From: Sphingosinicellaceae bacterium
Lineage (GTDB): Bacteria > Pseudomonadota > Alphaproteobacteria > Sphingomonadales > Sphingomonadaceae
NCBI GenBank assembly: GCA_019285715.1
Contig: CP079108.1
Location: 2,247,001-2,311,000, forward strand
Length of the DNA: 64,000 bases
Direction: 5' to 3'
Made by a program: the position numbers and the translations under genes. How positions within the stretch are numbered: the stretch's first letter is position 1; every line of letters begins with the position of its first letter. The notes beneath the pieces are model-generated. The model saw only the letters and a list, made by a program, of their open reading frames with translations. It was not told the origin of the DNA and did no database searches. Of the stretch, positions 27,972 through 37,006 are shown piece by piece.

Positions 27972-29084
27972 TCAGATCATGGCCCGGTTGGGCAGCGCGC
28001 CTTCGTGCTCCAGCAGCCATTTCTTGCGCTCGACACCGCCTGCATAACCGGTCAGCGCACCGTTCGCGCCGATGACGCGGTGGCACGGCACGACGATGCC
28101 GATCGGATTCGAGCCGTTGGCCAGCCCGACCGCCCGCGCCGCTCCGGGACGCCCGAGCATCGCCGCCAGCGCGCCGTAGCCGGTGGTCGTGCCTGCGGGA
28201 ATTGCGCGCAGCGCTGCCCACACACCGCGCTGGAAATCGCTGCCGCCGGTGCGGACCGTGAGTCCGTCGAGCGCCGTCAGGTCGCCGTCGAAATAGGCGT
28301 TCAGCGCCTGGCCGATGGCGGGCGGGATCGGGCCATCGCTCAATTCGAAGCTGCCGTAGTGGCGCGCCAGCAACGTCCGCATCCGCGCCTCGTAATCGAC
28401 GAAATCGAGCGCGCGGAGGGCGCTGTCGGCATCGCTGACGACGAGCAGGTCGCCGACGGGGGACGCATAGGCTGACAGGACGAGTTGCATGGTCGCTCCT
28501 TCTTTGGCCCGGCGGCGGCGCTGGCCCGGGGTTTCGCCGTAGATGCCGGCGTAGACTTCGTTGAAGCGGCGGATGCTGCCGAAGCCCGCGGCGAGCGCGA
28601 CTTCTGCCATCGTCAACGCGCCGTCGTCGAGCAGCGCAGCGGCAGCAGCGAGACGGCGGGCCTGTGCAACCGCGACCGGTGAGGCACCGAGGTGGCGCTT
28701 GAACAGGCGGCGGACCTGCCGCTCGCCGAGCCCGAGCTTGTCGCCGAGGCCTTCGCTGCGCCCATCGTTCTCAGCATCGAGCGCGCCGCCCTCGATCAGT
28801 TTCAATGCGCGGCTCACGCTGGATGCGCTACCGACCCACGCCGGGCTGCCGGGGACACTGTCTGGGCGGCAGCGCTTGCAGGAGCGGTAGCCGGCAGCGA
28901 CCGCTTCCGCAGCCGTAGCGACGAAGCTGCAGTTCTTGAGGTAAGGCGGCCGCGCCGGGCAGACGCTGCGGCAGTAGATGCCGGTGGTTTTCACGCAGGT
29001 GAAGAACTGCCCGTCGGTCGCCGGGTCGCGCGCCAGGATTGCGGCGTAGCAGGCGTCCCGGTCGGTGTGGAGGGCGGTTTGCAT
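27972..29084 (-). CDS. ada: Bifunctional Ada regulator / O6-methylguanine-DNA methyltransferase
   Basis: 370 residues with the full Ada layout. The N-terminal zinc domain has C38 and C42 (GIYCRSVC) and C69 and C72 (SCKRC), the same positions as in E. coli Ada. The middle AraC-type helix-turn-helix covers about 100-195 (LGERQVRRLFKRHLG and VALAAGFGSIRRFNEVY). The C-terminal methyltransferase carries PCHRVIG with acceptor C334. It repairs O6-alkylguanine and methylphosphotriesters and, when methylated, activates the adaptive response. No alkA or alkB in the window. No LexA box upstream. Confidence 0.94.
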   Translation of the reverse strand: MQTALHTDRDACYAAILARDPATDGQFFTCVKTTGIYCRSVCPARPPYLKNCSFVATAAEAVAAGYRSCKRCRPDSVPGSPAWVGSASSVSRALKLIEGGALDAENDGRSEGLGDKLGLGERQVRRLFKRHLGASPVAVAQARRLAAAAALLDDGALTMAEVALAAGFGSIRRFNEVYAGIYGETPGQRRRRAKEGATMQLVLSAYASPVGDLLVVSDADSALRALDFVDYEARMRTLLARHYGSFELSDGPIPPAIGQALNAYFDGDLTALDGLTVRTGGSDFQRGVWAALRAIPAGTTTGYGALAAMLGRPGAARAVGLANGSNPIGIVVPCHRVIGANGALTGYAGGVERKKWLLEHEGALPNRAMI

Positions 29085-29159
29085 ACCGGTGTTCTAGCGC
29101 CGCTAAGCTGGCGAGTCTGGCGGTTTTCGGACAGGGTTGGTCGTGCTCGCCCTGCCCCT

Positions 29160-30005
29160 TCAGATCCCGTAATGCTCCCGCACCACCGCCCAGCCCTCGG
29201 CCGCGGTGTCGACGATCTTGAACAGGTCGAGGTCGCTGCGCGCGATCACACCCTCCTCGGCCATCGCCTCCCAGTTGATGATCCGCGCCCAGAATTCGCG
29301 GCCGTACAGCAGGATCGGCAGCGCCGCGATCTTGCCGGTCTGTACCAACGTCAGCAGCTCGAGGAACTCGTCGAGCGTGCCGAAGCCGCCGGGGAACACC
29401 GCGACGGCGCGCGCGCGCATCAGGAAATGCATCTTCCGCAGCGCGAAATAGTGGAACTGGAAGCTCAGGCCGGGGGTGACATAGGGGTTCGGTACCTGCT
29501 CGAACGGCAGCACGATGTTGAGCCCGACAGACGGCGCGCCGACGTCCGCCGCACCGCGGTTGGCCGCCTCCATGATCGACGGGCCACCGCCAGAGCAGAC
29601 GGTGAACCAGCGCTCCTCCTCGCCCTCGCCCGACGCGAGCCGCGCCAGCTTGCGCGCTTCATCGTAATAGCGCGAGTTCTTCGCCAGCCGCTCGGCGATG
29701 ACGAGTGCCTCGGGCGTTTTTGCGGCGTCGATCAAGCCCTGCGCATCCTCGGGTGCCGGGATGCGGGCCGAGCCGTAGAACACGAACATCGACTTGATGC
29801 CCGCCTCCGACAGCGCGAGGTCGGCCTTCGCCATCTCGAGTTGAAGCCGCACCGGCCGCATCTCGTCCTTGAGCAGGAAGTCCTTGTCTTGAAAGGCCAG
29901 TTCGTACGCCGGATGCTCGGTCTGCGGCACGCTGGTCGGGTGCCCGGCCTTGGCCACTTCGGCGCGAGCGGTCGGGAACAGTCGATCGGGAAGATTGGGA
30001 TGCAT
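29160..30005 (-). CDS. LOG-family protein (lysine decarboxylase-like, TIGR00730 type)
   Basis: 281 residues. Core Rossmann fold with the LOG signature PGGFGTLDEF and an upstream CSGGGPSIMEAANRGA. Plant LOG and bacterial homologues cleave nucleoside 5'-monophosphates (cytokinin ribotide phosphoribohydrolase); the 'lysine decarboxylase' label is historical. It carries an N-terminal extension of about 80 residues compared with short LOG proteins, as in the long-form group. Single gene. Confidence 0.85.
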   Translation of the reverse strand: MHPNLPDRLFPTARAEVAKAGHPTSVPQTEHPAYELAFQDKDFLLKDEMRPVRLQLEMAKADLALSEAGIKSMFVFYGSARIPAPEDAQGLIDAAKTPEALVIAERLAKNSRYYDEARKLARLASGEGEEERWFTVCSGGGPSIMEAANRGAADVGAPSVGLNIVLPFEQVPNPYVTPGLSFQFHYFALRKMHFLMRARAVAVFPGGFGTLDEFLELLTLVQTGKIAALPILLYGREFWARIINWEAMAEEGVIARSDLDLFKIVDTAAEGWAVVREHYGI

Positions 30006-30156
30006 GGCGGGCTCGCGAGCGGACGGGGCCGCGGGGTCTAGGCTTTTGGCGAGCGGAGGCCAAGTCTAGGGGCGCTTCTGTCGCCATCTCGCGCTTTGCC
30101 CATTTCGCGAAGGAGTCGAGACCCAGGCGGAGAAACGAGCAGCGCGGTCGCTGCTG

Positions 30157-30804
30157 TCAGGGTACGGCGGAGGCGTTCGCGACAATCGCCCCACTTGCGA
30201 AGACCGGATCGCCCGCCATGTCGTTGAGCGCGTGCGCCAGGCTTTGCTCGACGATCGTCTTGATCGCGATCACGTCGCTCTTGACCTTGTCGGCGTGCTG
30301 CGGCGCAGCTTTGGCCCCGAGCCTGGTGTAGATCGCGTGCTCGACCGAGCGCGTAATCGGCAGCGACGATGACACCGGCAGGTATTCGACGGTGGTGCGA
30401 TACTGGTCGGTGACCACGGTGCCGACCAGTCCGAACGTCATCCCGACGACGGCGCCCCTGGCGACCGCGCCCTTCTGCGGCATGTTGTTGACGGTCACCC
30501 TGAGTATGCCACCGCTGGTGACCGGCGCGCCGCTGACCGCCGAGAACATGCCACTGCCGCGAACATCCGCCTCGACCGCCGCCTGCAGGAACTGGGTCGC
30601 CTCGTTGTCGGGCTTACCGTTAGTCTGGAAGAGGAAGACGAGCTGGGCCGGCTGCGGCGCCGTGATGACGACGCGCTTTTCCGCCGCCACGACACCGAGC
30701 CGGTTGTCGACGTAGACGGATGTGTTCGCAGGAACTGCGGTGCCGAGCACGACGAACGCCAGCGCCGAACAGCGACTCCAAAAGCCCTTGCGGTGCCGAT
30801 TCAT
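30157..30804 (-). CDS. Secreted protein of unknown function
   Basis: 215 residues from the ATG at 30804, chosen for the GGGGGACACGG upstream and the signal peptide that follows (MNRHRKGFWSRC then SALAFVVLGTAVPA). The mature part begins with a beta-rich region (VVITAPQPAQLVFLFQTNG) and has a Gly/Val segment near 120-140 (GAVARGAVVGMTFGLVGTVV) that could be a membrane helix. No family recognised. Single gene, divergent from the serC operon. Confidence 0.6.
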   Translation of the reverse strand: MNRHRKGFWSRCSALAFVVLGTAVPANTSVYVDNRLGVVAAEKRVVITAPQPAQLVFLFQTNGKPDNEATQFLQAAVEADVRGSGMFSAVSGAPVTSGGILRVTVNNMPQKGAVARGAVVGMTFGLVGTVVTDQYRTTVEYLPVSSSLPITRSVEHAIYTRLGAKAAPQHADKVKSDVIAIKTIVEQSLAHALNDMAGDPVFASGAIVANASAVP

Positions 30805-30920
30805 TCCGTGTCCCCCGATTAACCTCGGCGCAACTATAGCTAAGGATCGGAGACAAACAATACGGATACGTAACGTTCTTGCGCTTGACCGCAGCGTCCG
30901 CGTCTCTACAAACGCCGACG

Positions 30921-30966
30921 GGCCACGCCGCCCCAACGCGGCGCGTGCTCTCTGTGAGGAGAGACC
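30921..30966 (+). ncRNA. Candidate serC leader RNA (alphaproteobacterial serC motif-like)
   Basis: Immediately before the serC start codon are two stackable hairpins: ACGCCGC paired with GCGGCGCGT across a CCCAAC loop, then CTCTC-TGTGAG-GAGAG. The 3' arm of the second hairpin contains the Shine-Dalgarno AGGAGAG, so folding would hide the RBS. A conserved 'serC' RNA motif upstream of serC-serA is known in alphaproteobacteria. Position and gene order agree. Whether it is a true member of that family needs a covariance-model search. Confidence 0.6.
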
Positions 30967-32091
30967 ATGATTGAACGTCCTACCGTGCGCCCCGCGCGCG
31001 CAAACTTTTCGTCCGGGCCTTGTGCCAAGCGTCCCGGCTGGTCCGCCGCCGGATTAGCCACCGACAGCCTCGGGCGCTCACATCGCTCCAAGATCGGCAA
31101 GTCGCGGCTCAAGCTCGCGATCGACCTGACCCGGGAAGTGCTGCAGGTCCCCGACACGCACCGCATCGGCATCGTGCCCGGCTCCGACACCGGCGCCTAC
31201 GAGATGGCGATGTGGACGATGCTGGGCGCGCGCCCGGTCACCATGCTGTCGTGGGAAAGCTTCGGTGAAGGCTGGGTCACCGACGCGCTGAAGCAGCTCA
31301 AGCTGCCCGCGGAAACGATCTCAGCGCCCTATGGCGAGCTGCCCGACCTGACCCGGGTGCCGCAGAGCCACGACGTCTGCTTCACCTCGAACGGCACAAC
31401 GTCGGGGGTACGCATTCCCAATTACGACTGGATCCGCGACGACCGCGAAGGCCTGATGCTCGCCGACGCGACCAGTGCGGTGTTCGCGCAGCCCGTCGAC
31501 TGGACCAAGGTCGATGTGCTGACCTTCAGCTGGCAGAAGGCGCTCGGCGGCGAGGGCGCGCACGGCGTGCTGATCCTCGGGCCGCGCGCCGTCGAACGGC
31601 TGGAAAGCTACACGCCGGCATGGCCGCTCCCCAAGGTCTTCCGCCTGACCTCCAAGGGCAAGCTGGTCGAGGGCGTGTTCAGCGGCGAGACGATCAACAC
31701 GCCGTCGATGCTCGCGGTCGAGGACTGCATCGATGCGCTCGAATGGGCGAAGTCGATCGGCGGCCAGGTCGAAATGGCCGCGCGTGCCGACGCCAACGCC
31801 GTCGCGCTCGACCGCTGGGTCCAGGCGACGCCGTGGGTCGAGCATCTGGCGGCTGATGCGCACACGCGCTCCAACACCAGCGTCTGCCTGACGCTGCCGG
31901 GCGCGGGCGAGGACGTCCCCAAGGCGATCGCCGCGCTGCTCGAGAAGGAGGGTGTGGCCTTCGACATCGGCGGCTACCGCGACGCGCCGCCGGGGCTTCG
32001 GATCTGGTGCGGCTCGACGGTCGACACGACCGATATCGAGGCGCTCGGGCCGTGGCTCGACTGGGCGCATGACCAGGTGACCGGCGCGTAG
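30967..32091 (+). CDS. serC: Phosphoserine aminotransferase
   Basis: 374 residues, alphaproteobacterial form. Converts 3-phosphohydroxypyruvate to phosphoserine with glutamate, second step of serine synthesis. Start MIERPTVRPARANFSSGPCA; PLP lysine is probably K191 in FSWQKALGGEGAHG; phosphate-contact region GSDTGAYEM. Followed by a palindromic repeat and then serA. Confidence 0.94.
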   Translation: MIERPTVRPARANFSSGPCAKRPGWSAAGLATDSLGRSHRSKIGKSRLKLAIDLTREVLQVPDTHRIGIVPGSDTGAYEMAMWTMLGARPVTMLSWESFGEGWVTDALKQLKLPAETISAPYGELPDLTRVPQSHDVCFTSNGTTSGVRIPNYDWIRDDREGLMLADATSAVFAQPVDWTKVDVLTFSWQKALGGEGAHGVLILGPRAVERLESYTPAWPLPKVFRLTSKGKLVEGVFSGETINTPSMLAVEDCIDALEWAKSIGGQVEMAARADANAVALDRWVQATPWVEHLAADAHTRSNTSVCLTLPGAGEDVPKAIAALLEKEGVAFDIGGYRDAPPGLRIWCGSTVDTTDIEALGPWLDWAHDQVTGA

Positions 32092-32096
32092 CCTCA

Positions 32097-32215
32097 CCCT
32101 CCCCTTCAGGGGAGGGTCTGAGAGACGGCGCGCTTGCCCCGGCCCGCGGGTGGAGCCTTCCCACCCACGAAAGAAGCAAGTTCCCACCCCCGGCCCCTCC
32201 CCTGAAGGGGAGGGG
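32097..32215. repeat. REP-like palindrome pair between serC and serA
   Basis: Two near-perfect palindromes: CCCTCCCCTTCAGGGGAGGG at 32097-32116, and at 32194-32215 CCCCTCCCC-TGA-type with GGGGAGGGG. The second and its left flank (CCCACCCCCGGCCCC) match the element inside ligD. The unit fills almost all of the serC-serA gap, so it may also act as a stabilising or attenuating hairpin in the mRNA. Confidence 0.85.
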
Positions 32216-32236
32216 AGCAGGAAGAAAGATCACCCA

Positions 32237-33817
32237 ATGCCCAAAGTCCTCATCTCCGACCAGATGTCCCCCAAGGCCGCCGAAATCTTCCGTGCCCGTG
32301 GCGTCGAGGTCGACGAAATCACCGGCCTGTCCAAGGACGAGCTGCTCAAGATCATCGGCAACTACGACGGTCTCGCGATCCGCTCCTCGACCAAGGCGAC
32401 CCGCGAGGTCATCGCCGCCGCCATCAATTTGAAGGTCATCGGCCGCGCCGGCATCGGCGTCGACAATGTCGACATCCCCGCCGCGTCCGCGGCCGGCGTC
32501 GTCGTCATGAACACCCCGTTCGGCAATTCGATCACCACCGCCGAGCACGCCATCGCCCTGATGTTCGCCCTCGCCCGCCAGCTGCCGGAGGCCGATGCTT
32601 CGACCCAGGCCGGCAAGTGGGAGAAGAACCGCTTCATGGGGGTCGAGCTGACTGCCAAGACGCTCGGCCTGATCGGTGCCGGCAACATCGGCAGCATCGT
32701 CGCCGACCGCGCGCTTGGCCTCAAGATGAAGGTCATCGCCTACGATCCGTTCCTGACGCCCGAGCGCGCCGAGACGCTGGGCATCGAGAAGGTCACGCTC
32801 GACGAGCTGCTGGCGCGCGCCGAGTTCATCACCCTCCACACCCCGCTGACCGATTCGACCCGTAACATCCTGTCGGCCGAGAACCTGGCCAAGACCCGGC
32901 CCGGTGTGCGGATCATAAACTGCGCGCGCGGCGGCCTGATCGACGAGGTGGCGCTGAAGGCCGGCCTCGACTCGGGCCACATCGGCGGTGCGGCGCTCGA
33001 CGTCTTCGTTGAGGAACCTGCCAAGGCCTCGCCGCTGTTCGGCACCCCGAACTTCATCTCGACCCCGCACCTCGGCGCCTCGACCGACGAGGCGCAGGTC
33101 AACGTCGCGATCCAGGTCGCCGAGCAGATGAGCGACTTCCTGCTCACCGGCGGCGTCACCAACGCCCTCAACGTGCCGTCGTTGTCGGCCGAGGAGGCGC
33201 CGCGGCTGCGTCCGTACATGGCGCTGGCTGAGAAGCTCGGGCTGCTCATCGGCCAGCTCAGCGGCGAAGGCCTGAGCGCGGTTACCGTAGAGGTCGAGGG
33301 CGCAGCGGCCGAACTCAACATCAAGCCGATCACCGCAGCGGTGCTGGCGGGACTGATGCGGCCGCACTCCGACACCGTCAACATGGTCAACGCGCCGTTC
33401 CTGGCGCGGGAACGTGACATCGAGATCGCCGAGGTCCGCCACGAGCGCGACACCGACTATCACACGCTGGTCCGGGTCACCGTCCGCACTCCGGACGGCG
33501 AGCGCTCGGTCGCGGGGACGTTGTTCGGCAACCGCGATGCGCGGCTGGTCGAGATCATCGGCATCAACATCGAGGCCGAGCTGAACGGTGCGATGCTGTT
33601 CGTCGTCAACGAGGACAAGCCGGGCTTCATCGGCCGCATCGGCACGACGCTGGGCGAGGCCGGGGTCAACATCGGCACCTTCCACCTGGGTCGCCGCAAT
33701 GCGGGATCGGAGGCGGTGCTGCTGCTCTCGGTCGACGGCAATATCTCGGAGCCTCTGCTGTGGAGCGTCTGCCGCCTGCCGGGCGTGAAGACCGTCAAGG
33801 CGCTGTATTTCCCGTGA
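32237..33817 (+). CDS. serA: D-3-phosphoglycerate dehydrogenase
   Basis: 526 residues, long form with a C-terminal ACT domain. Oxidises 3-phosphoglycerate, first step of serine synthesis. Start at ATG 32237 (MPKVLISDQM). NAD-binding GLIGAGNIGSIVADRAL near 144-160; catalytic Arg in RGGLIDE near 231, Glu in VEEPAK and His in TPHLGAS near 280. The last 80 residues (LFVVNEDKPGFIGRIGTTLG) are the serine-sensing ACT domain. Its stop codon overlaps the hisZ start (GTGA). Confidence 0.95.
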   Translation: MPKVLISDQMSPKAAEIFRARGVEVDEITGLSKDELLKIIGNYDGLAIRSSTKATREVIAAAINLKVIGRAGIGVDNVDIPAASAAGVVVMNTPFGNSITTAEHAIALMFALARQLPEADASTQAGKWEKNRFMGVELTAKTLGLIGAGNIGSIVADRALGLKMKVIAYDPFLTPERAETLGIEKVTLDELLARAEFITLHTPLTDSTRNILSAENLAKTRPGVRIINCARGGLIDEVALKAGLDSGHIGGAALDVFVEEPAKASPLFGTPNFISTPHLGASTDEAQVNVAIQVAEQMSDFLLTGGVTNALNVPSLSAEEAPRLRPYMALAEKLGLLIGQLSGEGLSAVTVEVEGAAAELNIKPITAAVLAGLMRPHSDTVNMVNAPFLARERDIEIAEVRHERDTDYHTLVRVTVRTPDGERSVAGTLFGNRDARLVEIIGINIEAELNGAMLFVVNEDKPGFIGRIGTTLGEAGVNIGTFHLGRRNAGSEAVLLLSVDGNISEPLLWSVCRLPGVKTVKALYFP

Positions 33818-34914
33818 GCCAGGGCCTCCTCCCCGAGGGTATTCGCGACCGGCTCGCCCCGCAGGCGGACGCGGCGGTGGCACTGACAGCGACGCTGATG
33901 AGCGTCGTCGGCAGTCACGGCTACGAACGCGTCCAGCCGCCGCTGGTCGAGTATGAGGAGAGCCTCGCCGGGCGCCTCGGGGTTGGATCGGGGCGGCGCG
34001 CGCAGCTGATGCGCTTCGTCGATCCGGTCACGCAGCGCACGCTCGCGGTGCGGTCCGACATCACCGGGCAGGTCGGGCGCATCGCAGCGACCCGGCTGGG
34101 GCACGTCGAGCGGCCGCTGCGGCTGAGCTACGCCGGCCCGGTGCTGCGGGTTAAAGGCACGCAACTGACGCCTGAGCGCGAGATGGTGCAGGCGGGTGCT
34201 GAGCTGATCGGCAGCGACAGCGTCGCCGCGGTGATCGAGGTGCTCGGCGTCGCGGTCGAGGCGCTCGCCGCTACCGGATTGAGCGGGATTTCGGTCGACA
34301 TCACGATGCCCGATATCGTCCCGACGCTCGCCGACACGGTCATGGAGCCGGAGCGGATCGAGCGGCTGCAGGCGCTGCTCGACATGAAGGATGCGGGGGC
34401 GATGGCGGCGGAGGGCTTCGGCCACTGGCTGTCGCTAACCGCGGCGACCGGCCCGCTGCAAAGCGCCCTGCCCCAGCTTCGCGCCTTCGATCATGCCGGG
34501 TTACTGAAATCGCGAATCGACGGGATCGCCGCACTGGCAGCAGCGCTGAGCGGCGTCCGCCTGACCCTCGACCCGACTGAGCGCCACGGCTTCGAGTACC
34601 AGAGCTGGATTGGTTTCTCGATCTTCGCCGATGGCGTTCGTGGCGAAATCGGACGCGGCGGCAGCTACGCGGTAGTGGCCGGCGACGGGGCGCGCGAGCC
34701 TGCGGTCGGCTTCTCGCTCTACATCGACGGGCTGGTCGACGCCGGGCTCGGACAGGTCGAGCCGCGCCGGGTCGCGCTGCCGTTCGGCGCCGCGCCGGAT
34801 ATCGGGGAACGCCTGCGCGGTGAAGGCTGGACGACGGTCGCGGCGCTTTCCGAGGACGCGACCGTTCCGGGCTGCACCCACCGCTGGAACGGTGTAGAGC
34901 CGACCGCGATCTAA
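33814..34914 (+). CDS. hisZ: ATP phosphoribosyltransferase regulatory subunit
   Basis: 366 residues from GTG 33814, overlapping serA by 4 bases. HisRS-like fold without the tRNA ligase function; activates the short HisG enzyme in the first step of histidine synthesis. Start region LLPEGIRDRLAPQA; motif-2-like VRSDITGQVGRIA. It has no anticodon-binding domain. hisG is not in the window. The serC-serA-hisZ-purA order is usual in sphingomonads. Confidence 0.9.
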   Translation: MSQGLLPEGIRDRLAPQADAAVALTATLMSVVGSHGYERVQPPLVEYEESLAGRLGVGSGRRAQLMRFVDPVTQRTLAVRSDITGQVGRIAATRLGHVERPLRLSYAGPVLRVKGTQLTPEREMVQAGAELIGSDSVAAVIEVLGVAVEALAATGLSGISVDITMPDIVPTLADTVMEPERIERLQALLDMKDAGAMAAEGFGHWLSLTAATGPLQSALPQLRAFDHAGLLKSRIDGIAALAAALSGVRLTLDPTERHGFEYQSWIGFSIFADGVRGEIGRGGSYAVVAGDGAREPAVGFSLYIDGLVDAGLGQVEPRRVALPFGAAPDIGERLRGEGWTTVAALSEDATVPGCTHRWNGVEPTAI

Positions 34915-34926
34915 CAAGGATACAGA

Positions 34927-36216
34927 ATGGCCAACGTCGTCGTCATCGGTGCGCAGTGGGGCGACGAAGGCAAGGGCAAGATCGTCGACTGGTTGTCGGA
35001 ACGCGCCGACGTCGTCGTGCGCTTCCAGGGCGGCCACAACGCCGGGCACACGCTCGTCATCGACGACAAGGTCTACAAGCTCAGCCTACTGCCGTCGGGC
35101 ATCGTCCGCGGCGCGCTGTCGGTGATCGGCAACGGCGTCGTCTTCGACCCTTGGCACTTCAAGGCCGAGGTCGAGAAATTGCGCGGCCAGGGCGTCACCA
35201 TCACGCCGGAGAATTTGCAGGTCGCCGAGACCTGCCCTTTGATCCTGCCGCTCCACTCCGAACTCGACGGGCTGCGCGAGGATGCCAGCGGCGCCGGCAA
35301 GATCGGCACGACCCGGCGCGGCATCGGCCCGGCGTACGAGGACAAGGCCGGGCGGCGCGCGCTGCGGGTCTGTGATCTCGCGCACCTCGACAAGGCCGGG
35401 CCGCAGCTCGACCGGCTGCTCGCGCACCATGACGCGCTGCGCGTCGGCTTCGGCGTGCCGCCGGTCGACCGCGAGGCACTGGTCGCCAGTCTCGCCGAGA
35501 TCGCGCCGTTCGTGCTGCCGTTCGCGGCGCCAGTGTGGGCGGCGCTCGGCGACGCACGACGGGCGGGCAAGCGCATCCTGTTCGAGGGCGCACAGGGCGT
35601 GCTGCTCGACGTCGACCACGGCACCTATCCGTTCGTGACCTCGTCGAACGTCGTCGCTGGGACGGCCGCCTCCGGATCGGGCCTTGGGCCGGGGGCGCTC
35701 CAGTATGTGCTCGGCATCGTCAAGGCGTACACGACGCGGGTCGGCAGCGGGCCCTTCCCGACCGAGCTCGACGACGCTGTCGGGCAGCGCCTTGGCGAGC
35801 GGGGGCATGAGTTCGGGACGGTCACCGGGCGCAAGCGGCGGTGCGGCTGGTTCGACGCGGTCCTGGTGCGCCAGTCGGTCCAGGTCTCGGGCGTCCGCGG
35901 CATGGCACTGACCAAGCTCGACGTCCTCGACGGGTTCGAGGAACTGCGCATCTGCACAGGCTACAAGCTCGGGGGCCGCGTTCTCGACCACTTCCCGGCC
36001 CATGCTGCCGACCAGGCCGCGGTCGAGCCGATCTACGAAATCTTCGAAGGCTGGAGCGAGTCGACCGCCGGTGCCCGCAGCTGGGCGCAACTGCCGGCGC
36101 AGGCGATCAAGTACATCCGCCGGATCGAGGAGCTGACCGATTGCCCGGTGGCGATGGTCTCGACGAGTCCGGAGCGGCAGGACACGATTTTGGTGCGCGA
36201 CCCGTTCGTGGATTAG
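34927..36216 (+). CDS. purA: Adenylosuccinate synthetase
   Basis: 429 residues. Joins IMP and aspartate with GTP to make adenylosuccinate. P-loop-like [11 protein letters not shown] at 8-18 and [10 protein letters not shown] follow the family; [20 protein letters not shown] and GSGPFPTEL are conserved active-site segments. Full length. Starts 12 bases after hisZ, with AAGGA upstream, so it belongs to the same operon. Confidence 0.96.
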   Translation: MANVVVIGAQWGDEGKGKIVDWLSERADVVVRFQGGHNAGHTLVIDDKVYKLSLLPSGIVRGALSVIGNGVVFDPWHFKAEVEKLRGQGVTITPENLQVAETCPLILPLHSELDGLREDASGAGKIGTTRRGIGPAYEDKAGRRALRVCDLAHLDKAGPQLDRLLAHHDALRVGFGVPPVDREALVASLAEIAPFVLPFAAPVWAALGDARRAGKRILFEGAQGVLLDVDHGTYPFVTSSNVVAGTAASGSGLGPGALQYVLGIVKAYTTRVGSGPFPTELDDAVGQRLGERGHEFGTVTGRKRRCGWFDAVLVRQSVQVSGVRGMALTKLDVLDGFEELRICTGYKLGGRVLDHFPAHAADQAAVEPIYEIFEGWSESTAGARSWAQLPAQAIKYIRRIEELTDCPVAMVSTSPERQDTILVRDPFVD

Positions 36217-36226
36217 GGAGGCCCCA

Positions 36227-36688
36227 GTGTCCGACCACGAGAAGTTGCTCGAAAGCGAGTATCTCAAGCTTCAGGACATCGTCGAGCGCAACGACGACCG
36301 TGCGCTGCAGATCAAGGGCTGGAGCGTCACGGTATCGCTGGCCGGTGCTATCGCGGCGATCGTCTCCGACAAGATTTCAGATCAGCAGCGGGGTTATGCG
36401 CTGATCGCCTGTGCAGCGGCGGCGGCGGGATTCTGGTTGATCGAGACCTATTGGAAGCTTTTCCAACGCGCCTTCTTCGGTCGCATCAACGAAATTGAGG
36501 ACGCCTTGCGCGCTGGCACAGCTGACACGGTACGGTCATTCCAGATCGGTCGGAGTTGGCAAACCTCGTTCCAGCAATACGGCGTTGCGATGTTCCTCCA
36601 CGTCGCGCTCACGGCCTCGGTGGCGCTGCCTCATGTCCTGATCTTGTTGATATCGTCGCTTGGAGCCGCGAACTATCTGCTCCGCTAG
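36227..36688 (+). CDS. Small membrane protein of unknown function
   Basis: 153 residues from GTG 36227, with GGGAGG 5 bases upstream. A charged N-terminal helix, then hydrophobic segments near 34-48, 57-75 and 117-148. Only 10 bases after purA, so probably the last gene of that operon. No motif or family recognised. The 3' end overlaps the convergent TM2 gene by 4 bases. Confidence 0.65.
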   Translation: MSDHEKLLESEYLKLQDIVERNDDRALQIKGWSVTVSLAGAIAAIVSDKISDQQRGYALIACAAAAAGFWLIETYWKLFQRAFFGRINEIEDALRAGTADTVRSFQIGRSWQTSFQQYGVAMFLHVALTASVALPHVLILLISSLGAANYLLR

Positions 36689-36954
36689 CGCCGCTCCCGC
36701 ACCCAGCCCGGGATAAGCAGCGCATCGAACAGCCACCAGATGCCGACGAAGCCCCAGATCAGGAAGCCGAGGCCAAACCACCAGGTCAGCCAGCCAAGTC
36801 CGTGAAGGAGCAGCATCACGAGGCCGGAGCCGACACGACCGGTAATGAAGCGGTGGCCGCCGAGGTTGCCGAGAAAGAACCACACGACATAGGTCAACAA
36901 TGTCGAGACGACCGGGTCGCCGACGGGGTTGGTGCGGTACTGGTCGATCGCCAT
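36685..36954 (-). CDS. TM2-domain membrane protein
   Basis: 89 residues from the ATG at 36954, picked because CGGAG lies 8 bases upstream. TM2 domain (PF05154): LLTYVVWFFLGNLGGHRFI, then GSGLVMLLLHGLGWLTWWF and WGFVGIWWLFDALLIPGW, giving two or three membrane helices with the GxHRF turn. Function of TM2 proteins in bacteria is unknown. Confidence 0.8.
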   Translation of the reverse strand: MAIDQYRTNPVGDPVVSTLLTYVVWFFLGNLGGHRFITGRVGSGLVMLLLHGLGWLTWWFGLGFLIWGFVGIWWLFDALLIPGWVRERR

Positions 36955-37006
36955 TGGCGGCACTCCGAGTGTGTTACTCGACTAACATAGTGGAGCGGGT
37001 GCGGAT

